NCBI GenBank assembly: GCA_964580575.1
Contig: CAZOLJ010000116.1
Coordinates: 1-11,079, forward strand
DNA: 11,079 nucleotides
Source: CAVPDE01 sp964580575
GTDB lineage: Bacteria; Desulfobacterota; DSM-4660; Desulfatiglandales; HGW-15
Direction: 5' to 3'
Shown: in pieces, positions 1 through 5,259 of the stretch
Layout: each line of letters opens with the position of its first letter
Position numbering within the stretch: the stretch's first letter is position 1
The notes under the pieces: model-generated
What the model was told of the DNA's origin: nothing
Database searches by the model: none
Seen by the model: only the letters and a program-made list of their open reading frames with translations
Made by a program: the position numbers and the translations under genes

Positions 1-32
1 GGGTTAGTCAGCATTTGATTAACCCGTTTTTT
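1..32 (+). terminator. Rho-independent terminator of an upstream gene
   Basis: The arms GGGTTAGTCA (1-10) and TGATTAACCC (16-25) pair over ten positions with one G-U wobble around the loop GCATT. They are followed at once by a run of seven T. The orientation suits a plus-strand gene ending before the window. It isolates the integrase remnant starting at 98. Confidence 0.75.
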
Positions 33-97
33 TGTTGTAAAATAGAAAACGGGACAATTTCGGGACATAACTCGGCGGTCACCATCTGGAGGCGCCT

Positions 98-442
98 ATG
101 CATGTAACCGTATTCAAAAGAAGAGACAGCAAGTGCTACTGGATCTGGTACTACCGTAATGGGAAAAGAATAAAGGAATCCACCAAGGCCACAAACAAGA
201 AAACCGCCCAACTCATAGCCGATCAGAAGGAAGAAGAACCTCTAAGGGCTCTCGGAATCGGAAATCCGGACAGATTGCTCCTTTCGAGCCTCATTCGTGA
301 GGTCATCGCTGACTACCGAGTGAATAAAAACCAACCCAGAAACAATGGGTGTGTCTCACAACCACCCCGGCACTACTTGCCCCAGTGCCCGGAAACCGGA
401 ATGCTTACGGAACCGAAATTGCCAAACCCGCGCCATCATTGA
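98..442 (+). pseudogene. Tyrosine-type phage integrase, N-terminal fragment
   Basis: The first 80 or so residues look like the N-terminal arm-DNA-binding region of tyrosine recombinases: a short basic start, the strand pattern YWIWYYRNGKRIKESTKATN, then KKTAQLIADQKEEE and a core-binding-like segment ending near DYRVNKNQ. After about position 345 the reading frame turns into proline- and asparagine-rich sequence with no integrase character, and it stops at 442. The catalytic domain (R, H/K, HxxR, Y) is absent, so the protein cannot recombine DNA. Family members are about 350-420 residues and this reads 114. The start ATG at 98 follows CTGGAGGCGCCT, a good ribosome site. Two CGGGACA repeats (50-56, 61-67), 11 bases apart, lie just upstream. 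It marks the edge of a decayed mobile island. The family call comes from the N-terminal pattern only. Confidence 0.6.
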
Positions 443-495
443 TGCCCGGCGTGCCGCCGACCCGGGCAAATTTTCTCACGGCACAACTAGAGCAA

Positions 496-543
496 GGGCA
501 AACCGCCCAAAGAAACTAGGCAAAAAGGCGGGTTTATTGCCCG
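496..543. repeat. Imperfect inverted repeat
   Basis: GGGCAAACCGCC on the left faces GGCGGGTTTATTGCCC on the right, with small bulges. The short word CCCGGGCAAA flanks the structure at about 462 and 578. The stretch 443-597 shows no gene I recognise. Confidence 0.35.
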
Positions 544-597
544 GAAATTATCTCTTACTGCCTCTGAGTGGTCTGGCCCGGGCAAAAAGGGGTGCCG

Positions 598-669
598 ATG
601 AGCAAAAAAGACCAGAAAATGCCCAAACGTAGAAGGGGCTATGGCGCTGCACCAAAGAGAGGCGGATAA
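598..669 (+). CDS. Possible small basic peptide (23 aa)
   Basis: A short ORF reads MSKKDQKMPKRRRGYGAAPK and ends RGG. An AAGGGG ribosome-site-like stretch lies five bases before the ATG. It is very rich in Lys and Arg, and it ends just before a hairpin and the methyltransferase start at 729. It could be a leader peptide, or a short ORF occurring by chance in island DNA. I know no family for it. Support is the ribosome site, the strongly basic composition and the position only. Confidence 0.25.
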   Translation: MSKKDQKMPKRRRGYGAAPKRGG

Positions 670-672
670 AGA

Positions 673-703
673 CCCCATTTCTCGCGATGAGTGAGAGGTG
701 GGG
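673..703 (+). terminator. Hairpin between small ORF and methyltransferase
   Basis: CCCCATTTCTC (673-683) pairs with GAGAGGTGGGG (693-703) over eleven positions, two of them G-U, with a nine-base loop. Only a weak T-rich tail (CTTATTGTT) follows, so it may be a poor terminator or an attenuator in the leader of the methyltransferase gene. Confidence 0.4.
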
Positions 704-728
704 CTTATTGTTCTGAGGAGATGGCCTG

Positions 729-1113
729 ATGGCGAAGACCGAGAAACCCCGCAAGAGACCCATCGAGCAGTATGAACACAAAGGCAAGAAGAGGGTCAAT
801 AATCCTCCTGTCGGTCTCGTAACGCCAGATACCGACCCGGACTTAGGGAAGAAGACCTATGCCTACGATCCGCACTTGACCCTCAGCTCACTACCTCACC
901 TATCTGCGCGATCGCCTCTTACTCGACCGCGACCTGTTGAATGAAACCGGAAGCATTTTTGTGCAGATCAGCGATGAGAACGTCCATCACGTGCGGGAGT
1001 TGATGGATGAGGTGTTTGGGGTGGAGAATTTCGTTAGCATCATACCATTTAGGAAAAAGACCATGCCCTTGGGGGCAATTACCCAATGGGACAAAAGTGT
1101 TTCGGTTAGTTGA
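729..1113 (+). pseudogene. Site-specific DNA methyltransferase (type III Mod-like), internally deleted
   Basis: The start has an excellent ribosome site (TGAGGAG, eight bases before ATG). The first 48 residues match the N-terminus of large site-specific DNA methyltransferases: RPIEQYEHKGKKRVNNPPVG, then TPDTDPD and KTYAYDPHL. Around 877-892 the reading jumps to another frame (codons from 892), which encodes TYLRDRLLLDRDLLNETGSI, FVQISDENVHHVRELMDEVFG and VENFVS, the segment downstream of the catalytic region in this family. The intervening part with the catalytic DPP(Y/F) motif is missing, and the frame ends at TGA 1111-1113. Normal members are several hundred residues longer. The internal loss and frame change make it non-functional. 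No restriction partner is visible. Together with the integrase stub it fits a degraded genomic island. Confidence 0.7.
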
Positions 1114-1392
1114 TCAGCGACAATTAAAATTCCCGGGGACGGGAAAAATAGTTGACGTCAGTCAAACCCGATCTGAACCCGAATCGTCGAGCAAGGGGTT
1201 GAAGCCGACCAACATAAGGCAGATACTGGTGTGCACTTGTCTTCCACTTTATGGAAGATCTTTTCACACAAAAATGGAAAAAAGTTTCCTACTTGCACAA
1301 AGAGGCTCAATTCAATTGTTCAAATCATTAGACTTCCACCTCTAACTATCTAGAATTCCTGGCTAAAATATAATTCTTGTTTGTTTTTCTTT
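1114..1392 (+). other. Intergenic region without a recognisable gene
   Basis: Neither strand gives a convincing coding pattern between the methyltransferase remnant and the sigma-54 promoter. A plus-strand frame open from 1007 to 1345 is a shadow of the methyltransferase remnant and then random sequence. The perfect inverted repeat at 1240-1258 and a GGAAA/TTTCC pair at 1276-1289 are the only structure seen; both could be upstream regulatory sites for the PEP-CTERM gene. Confidence 0.5.
1240..1258. promoter_or_regulatory. Inverted repeat, candidate enhancer site for a sigma-54 activator
   Basis: TCTTCCA, a CTTTA spacer, then TGGAAGA form a perfect palindrome with 7-bp arms. It lies about 160 bases upstream of the expected start of transcription from the sigma-54 promoter at 1393, a usual distance for an enhancer-binding protein. 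Binding of a PrsR-type activator is inference. Confidence 0.4.
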
Positions 1393-1409
1393 TTGGCACG
1401 CCCTTTGCG
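1393..1409 (+). promoter_or_regulatory. Sigma-54 (RpoN) -24/-12 promoter
   Basis: The sequence TTGGCACG-CCCT-TTGCG is an essentially perfect match to the sigma-54 consensus TGGCACGnnnnTTGC, with GG at 1395-1396 and GC at 1407-1408. A T-rich tract precedes it. Transcription would start near 1420 and give a leader of about 220 bases to the PEP-CTERM gene. Sigma-54 promoters are established features of PEP-CTERM genes in bacteria with the PrsK/PrsR two-component system. Confidence 0.8.
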
Positions 1410-1640
1410 ATATCGAAAGCACAAAAGTTCTTGTTTTGTCTTGTCCAAATGCATTTAACCGTCAGCATTTAATGGCCTTCACGATTTCTATGACGCGAAG
1501 CTTTTATCTCAACTCTTAACTCGTGTTCGAGAATTAATTGCCGATCAGTCAACCTATCAGCTTAACCTCTGTGCGCCTTAGCTAATCAAGTTTATATCAC
1601 CTACCCTGCCTCTAGGATCTGATGATGGGAGGGTTTTGAA

Positions 1641-2264
1641 ATGAGAAAATATTCTGTTATTTTAGTAGGATGTTGCTTCTTATTTGGGGTTTTTGGCACT
1701 GCAAATGCGCTGCCCATAAGCGAGATAGTGATAACATCGACAGACCATGTGGCCATGTACCAATGGGACACAATACCGGGCAACTCCATGTCCGTTATTG
1801 GCCTGGCGTCTGAAATTGGAGGCCCACTGTTAAACGCGAATGATACGAGCGTCAACTATCCAGCAGAGCCGGGGAGTGTGTTCTATCTCTATGCGGAGGC
1901 AAAAGCCTGGACGCAGGAGATAGTAACGGACTTGTACTCAAATGAAAGATACGAAATAAGAATCACCTATGGGGGGAGCGCGGTATCCGGATATTTCTCC
2001 TTCAAGGACACATTAGGTAGCTTTGAGGTCGAGTCACAACCATCCCAGTTCACGCTCTCGTTTTTGGGATTCACTGATGAGCTAGGATGGACGGATCTAG
2101 TGGGAGAAGGGGACGATTCTCTAAGTATCTCCGGTGATGGGAAAGCGGATGCAGTCTACCGGTTAAGTGCCAATCCTGTTCCCGAGCCTGCAACCATGCT
2201 ACTTCTCGGATCTGGCCTGATTGGTTTGGCTGGGTTTGGAAGGAAGAAGTTTTTCAAGAAGTGA
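1641..2264 (+). CDS. PEP-CTERM sorting domain protein
   Basis: This is a 207-residue exported protein. Residues 1-24 form a Sec signal peptide (MRKYSVILVGCCFLFGVFGTANA). The body (about 25-175) is a non-conserved, beta-rich, Asp/Ser/Gly/Tyr-containing domain. The C-terminus is a textbook PEP-CTERM signal: PVPEP at 179-183, a hydrophobic helix (ATMLLLGSGLIGLAGFG) and a basic tail RKKFFKK. Such proteins are recognised by exosortase (EpsH/XrtA type), cleaved and sent to the cell surface, often with exopolysaccharide. Neither exosortase nor EPS genes lie here, so it is an orphan substrate acted on elsewhere in the genome. The ATG at 1641 has GGGAGGG seven bases upstream. It is transcribed alone, from the sigma-54 promoter to the terminator at 2289. 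The body has no domain I recognise. Confidence 0.9.
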   Translation: MRKYSVILVGCCFLFGVFGTANALPISEIVITSTDHVAMYQWDTIPGNSMSVIGLASEIGGPLLNANDTSVNYPAEPGSVFYLYAEAKAWTQEIVTDLYSNERYEIRITYGGSAVSGYFSFKDTLGSFEVESQPSQFTLSFLGFTDELGWTDLVGEGDDSLSISGDGKADAVYRLSANPVPEPATMLLLGSGLIGLAGFGRKKFFKK

Positions 2265-2288
2265 TTACGCGTCATGATACTCTTTAAT

Positions 2289-2322
2289 GGCGGAGCGATC
2301 CTATCCTCCGCCTTTATTGTTT
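2289..2322 (+). terminator. Rho-independent terminator of the PEP-CTERM gene
   Basis: GGCGGAG (2289-2295) pairs perfectly with CTCCGCC (2306-2312), and TTTATTGTTT follows. It lies 25 bases after the stop codon. Confidence 0.8.
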
Positions 2323-2415
2323 ATCATCGCGGGCGTGTCCGTGTTCCTGTCCTCAATCGAGTTGTCAGGATGTGAAATCCCTTCCTCACCTTCCAGATAG
2401 GCGTATAAGGCTTTC

Positions 2416-2428
2416 CCCCTTTCAGGGG
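2416..2428. repeat. Short perfect hairpin
   Basis: CCCCT and AGGGG pair around the three-base loop TTC. It is the first of three inverted repeats within about 125 bases. Confidence 0.45.
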
Positions 2429-2456
2429 TCGGCTGAAAACTTACATATCACCCTCA

Positions 2457-2472
2457 TGAGGAAGCTTCCTCA
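2457..2472. repeat. Perfect 16-bp palindrome
   Basis: TGAGGAAGCTTCCTCA reads identically on both strands with no spacer. The symmetry suits a dimeric DNA-binding protein or half of a cruciform. No adjacent gene suggests an operator role. Confidence 0.6.
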
Positions 2473-2492
2473 GACTCCACCCTCCTCGCTGA

Positions 2493-2538
2493 ATAAGCTC
2501 CCTCTCTGGTGTACCAGGATACCAGAGAGGGAGCTTAT
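2493..2538. repeat. Long inverted repeat with 18-bp perfect arms
   Basis: The left arm (2493-2510) and right arm (2521-2538) are exact reverse complements, with core GCTCCCTCTCTGGT, separated by a ten-base loop GTACCAGGAT. There is no T-run on either side, so it is not a typical intrinsic terminator. It could be a REP/MITE-like element, a recombination site, or a structured RNA hairpin. Confidence 0.75.
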
Positions 2539-2843
2539 GACTCACTCCACGAGGTGCTTAACATGAAACCGAACAAAGTGTCGGATGCGAAGTAGACAGC
2601 TGGATTGCAGAGGAAGACCTGCACTGAGCAGTGAGCAAGGCAGGCTTAATACACAGCGCAGATACGAGGCCTTCCTGGAAGCCAATGATACACCACCCCC
2701 GGTTCTCCGCATGATCAGGATTTGACAAGGCATTAAGGGAAATTGTGCGCCAGTTCTGCCATTTCCACCTCTGAATGCCCCGCCTCATCAATCTGATTTC
2801 CAGGTAAAAGGGAGGATTACCAAATCATGGGGTCGAGACATCT

Positions 2844-2902
2844 TTGACACACAAGGCGAAATCACATATACTCCGGCCCCAGCAAAGCGAGTTCTACTAT
2901 CA
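2844..2902 (+). promoter_or_regulatory. Promoter-like repeat, copy A
   Basis: TTGACA (2844-2849), a 17-base spacer and TATACT (2867-2872) form a near-ideal sigma-70 promoter, with transcription expected near 2880 and the gene start at 2942. The spacer word ACACAAGGC and the downstream word AGTTCT, found in related form in the copies at 4942 and 7997, make it more than a chance promoter. Confidence 0.7.
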
Positions 2903-2941
2903 TAATAACAAGTTACACAAATTTTGAGGGAGGTTGATCAA

Positions 2942-3235
2942 ATGAAAAAGATCATTCTTTTTTTGTTCGGCGTGATGGCAGTTCTTGTCACAATCCGTGG
3001 CGATGCTTTGGCGTTAAACCCTTTAGAATCGTTGGTCGACGACCATTCATATCATACTCCTTGGGCAGAATGGGCGGAGCCATTGTCGAAGGAGCTTCTG
3101 GCAAAGACGATGGGCTTAGGACTGGTTGGGTGATTGGCTATGATAAAAGCAATGCCGTGATGTTACATACAAAGAACGGGGGCCGGAAATGGGTGGTGCA
3201 GGGCAAGTGGGCGGGCTACGCTGGCAATGACAATA
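2942..3235 (+). pseudogene. Exported Ycf48/BNR-repeat-like protein, frameshifted and truncated
   Basis: The ATG at 2942 has GGGAGG eight bases upstream. Its product begins with a clear Sec signal peptide (MKKIILFLFGVMAVLVTI, then a DALA cleavage-like site). In that frame it continues LESLVDDHSYHTPWAEW and stops at TGA 3131-3133. In the next frame, from about 3061 to 3235, the sequence reads TGWVIGYDKSNAVMLHTKNG then GRKWVVQGKW, which is the pattern of a Ycf48/BNR beta-propeller repeat (x-NGG-x-x-W). The simplest reading is one gene whose signal-peptide end and first repeat have been separated by a frameshift near 3060-3110, and whose remaining blades are lost. At about 3236 the sequence turns abruptly into a dipeptidase fragment in another frame. 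The promoter at 2844 is well placed for it. The Ycf48-like call rests on one repeat. Confidence 0.5.
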
Positions 3236-3568
3236 TTGCCGCACACCCGAAACCTCACGGACTCAATGATGAGGGCGCTGGCGGAGCACGGCGGGGTGAT
3301 GGGGCTGTGCTTCTTCGCGGGGTTCATTGACCAGCGGAAGCCATCCCTGGCCCGGTACGTCGAACATGTAGTTCACGCGCTGGAGGTCATGGCCTCGGAC
3401 CACGTGGACATAGGCAGCGATTACGACGGCGTCCCGTTCGACTCGTTCATGGCGGTGCCGAACCCGGAACATACGGGAGAGTTGTGGCGTGCCCTCGAGC
3501 ATGCGGGGCTGGATGGTCCGACGATACGAAAAGTCGCACATGAGAACTCCCTCCGGCTGCTAGGCTGA
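3227..3568 (+). pseudogene. Membrane dipeptidase (peptidase M19), C-terminal fragment
   Basis: From about 3239 the frame encodes TRNLTDSMMRALAEHGGVMG, then a cysteine-phenylalanine core, HVDIGSDYDGVPFDSF, and a closing KVAHENSLRLLG, all typical of the C-terminal third of M19/renal dipeptidase-type enzymes. The GSDYDG segment matches the conserved Asp loop of the family. The N-terminal zinc ligands (HxD and the bridging Glu) and the first His ligands are absent, so the barrel is incomplete and no activity is expected. Complete enzymes are about 330-400 residues, against roughly 110 here. The ATG at 3227 lies inside the upstream fragment and has no good ribosome site. The stop is 3566-3568. The direct join to the Ycf48-like piece points to a deletion between two neighbouring genes or an illegitimate recombination. 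Confidence 0.65.
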
Positions 3569-3900
3569 ACCGTCGCGCGGTAATCAAGAGCATTCTTCAA
3601 CCTGAAACGTACCTTCGAGCCATCACCTCTCCGTCAGCAGCGTTTTGCAACCATCGCGCAAGTCATAGGGGTTGGTAGTAGTACAACCTTGCAGGGCCGT
3701 TCTTCATGCCGGGTTTTCATTGGGGCAAGTTTGAAGTCGCACTCTCCCGTCCAGGACGGCGCTCGCTGCGCCAACCGTAGCCTCAATCGCCCGGACGACC
3801 GTTTCGACTTCATCGGTTTTCGGGTAATCTGCGCGTCCCCCATCTGTTGATACGCTCGTCTGTTGCGAGCGCTCCGGCGGACACTTCCCTCCGATGTCCG
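3569..3900. other. Unassigned region between convergent remnants
   Basis: No confident gene. A minus-strand frame at about 3780-3710 reads EVETVVRAIEATVGAASAVL, protein-like but lacking a proper start, and it ends soon after; it may be a gene scrap. A GGTTG/CAACC hairpin lies at 3670-3688. No terminator with a T-run was seen for the minus-strand gene ending at 3901. Confidence 0.4.
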
Positions 3901-4542
3901 TCAGAATTCTATATCCTCAGGCTCAGAATCGGATTCCAATATCTTGCGGACGCTCTGGATGGCGTGCCATTTCCCCGAGCCTCGATTGCACGCATGCTCT
4001 AACTCATGGAAGGCATCAAACCCGTCCGGCTCAGTGTCCAAATAGAAGCTCATGACCAACTGGCTGAATTTGTCCAGGTCAGTCTCTCTCCCACAGGCCG
4101 TCATGTAGGCCTCAATCAGCTCGCCCAGAATGTTCCGAAACTCGTGGTAATAGGCCAGGTCGCTCAAAAGGTCGATATCCGTCGGGTGCTTTCCAAGCGC
4201 ATAAATCAGAAGCTCTTTAAGCCTGTCATTGCCCTTCTTGAAGTACCGCCTGAACAGCGGATAGTTCAGGGTATCCGAGTTCTTCTCGGCAAGATATATG
4301 TCCAGAACCTGGTCTGAGAGGTCTCTCTCGCCCTCCAAATACCCTACAAGGTGTGTCTCGTTCTCAGTGCGAATCGTCGCGGCTTTCTCTTCAACCTCCT
4401 CCTCGTCCACTTCATCGTCCACCCACTTGAAGCCTAACTCCGCAAGCTTCTCCATGTAGTTCTTGGGGTGCGCCTTTATCACACGGGCAACCTCCTTGAA
4501 GACCAGTTTGCGCTTCTCTTTCTCAAAATCGTCGTCAAACAT
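3901..4542 (-). CDS. Acidic helical protein of unknown family
   Basis: I do not recognise this 213-residue protein. It starts MFDDDFEKEKRKLVFKEVAR and has a very acidic stretch (DDEVDEEEVEE, about residues 52-62). It then becomes a series of amphipathic helices with a TPR/HEAT-like spacing (for example DRLKELLIYALGKHPTDIDL and ILGELIEAYMTACG), and ends in an acidic tail (SDSEPEDIEF). There is no signal peptide or membrane segment, so it is probably cytoplasmic. The frame is open up to 4656, but I chose the ATG at 4542: GGAAGG lies about 13 bases upstream, and the extension (proline-rich, GFSPPLNPPPRGAR) looks unlike the rest. The ribosome site overlaps the 10-bp palindrome AGGACGTCCT (4548-4557). 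No partner gene is adjacent. A helical-repeat scaffold role is a guess. Confidence 0.65.
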   Translation of the reverse strand: MFDDDFEKEKRKLVFKEVARVIKAHPKNYMEKLAELGFKWVDDEVDEEEVEEKAATIRTENETHLVGYLEGERDLSDQVLDIYLAEKNSDTLNYPLFRRYFKKGNDRLKELLIYALGKHPTDIDLLSDLAYYHEFRNILGELIEAYMTACGRETDLDKFSQLVMSFYLDTEPDGFDAFHELEHACNRGSGKWHAIQSVRKILESDSEPEDIEF

Positions 4543-4941
4543 AAGGCAGGACGTCCTTCCGGAAATTGTCTTTTGAATGCGTTTACGTGCTCCTCTAGGT
4601 GGTGGATTCAAGGGCGGGGAAAACCCCTCCTCAACGGCTCGCTCAGCATATATCATCCGGCAGAAACGTCAACTTCACGGGCTCCGGGGACACGCAGACC
4701 TGCCCTTCCGATTACGGCTTTTGCTTTTATGTAGACCCGCAATACCCAATGGACCTCCTCACCTGAAGCAGAAATCGAGATGATGCATGGAGGGTGAGCT
4801 TCGCTCTTTTCCTCTCAAAACGCCGCCTCTCAGCAAATCACGGGCTTACTCCCCCTTGCGTTCACAGCGGACCATACCAGCCTGGGAAGACCTCGTCCCC
4901 TGCAATCCTCTAGTCCTCAACATCTTGTGCTAGGTTTTCCC

Positions 4942-4999
4942 TTGACACACAAGGCCAGATTCTTTTACACTCCGCCACATCTGAAGCAAGTTCTTATCA
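4942..4999 (+). promoter_or_regulatory. Promoter-like repeat, copy B
   Basis: TTGACA (4942-4947) stands 17 bases before TTACAC (4965-4970). It shares ACACAAGGC with copy A and the 12-base word CAAGGCCAGATn with copy C, and its downstream tract GAAGCAAGTTCTTA aligns with both. It ends where recognisable glycosyltransferase sequence begins (about 4990), so it sits at the truncation edge. It may drive the damaged gene. Confidence 0.6.
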
Positions 5000-5259
5000 C
5001 CTATCACCTCGACGACGGCTCGCAAGATAGGACTTCCGACATCGCCAGAGAGCTAGGGAAACACGTTTGGATGTTTCGCTACGTCGCACCGCTCGGGCGG
5101 GCCGAAGCACGCAACCGCGGCATCCGGGAAGCGACTGGCAAGTTCCTCGGCTTTCTCGATGTTGACGATCAGTGGCCTACGGGCGGCTTGTAGCGCCTGG
5201 TCGAGCTCCTGTTGGAGGATCCAAGCCTTGACTTGGTCTAGGGACGCGCCACGGTCCAG
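4990..5259 (+). pseudogene. Family 2 glycosyltransferase, N-terminal part, truncated with two amber stops
   Basis: The frame reads YHLDDGSQDRTSDIARELGK, then AEARNRGIREATGKFLGFLD and DVDD (codons 5158-5169). This is the nucleotide-sugar-binding core of GT2 enzymes (the DDGS loop and the DxD metal motif). The first 25-30 residues, which normally carry the opening strand V-S-V-I-I-P-x-Y-N, are gone and replaced by the promoter-like repeat. The frame is broken by TAG at 5191-5193 and again at 5239-5241, with good GT2 sequence between (RLVELLLEDPSLDLV) and after. Both stops are single-base changes from likely CAG and TGG codons. The rest of the enzyme continues in the same frame in the ORF at 5260. 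Two stops plus N-terminal loss indicate decay. Confidence 0.7.

Larger units (their letters stand above)
2323..2843. other. Long intergenic region with clustered palindromes
   Basis: No coding frame on either strand looks like a real protein. Short stretches such as RYEAFLEANDTPPPVLRMIR (about 2661-2720, plus strand) read plausibly but are closed by stops, so this may be eroded coding DNA. Its notable content is three inverted repeats between 2416 and 2538, listed separately. Confidence 0.5.

Noticed and set aside
7..1473. GTCAGCATTTgAT at 7-19 and GTCAGCATTTaAT at 1461-1473 as possible attachment sites around the integrase remnant
   Set aside because: An exact match of ten bases is expected many times by chance in 11 kb, and the second copy lies in the PEP-CTERM leader.
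2722..2750. TTGACAAGGCATT as a fourth copy of the promoter-like repeat
   Set aside because: It has TTGACA and AGGC, but AGGC is out of position and there is no -10 at 16-18 bases nor the downstream tract.
4617..4766. Plus-strand frame ending GDTQTCPSDYGFCFYVDPQY near a TGA at 4764
   Set aside because: It looks like the tail of an exported protein but has no start, no family and no continuation. It may be a gene scrap; not enough to list.
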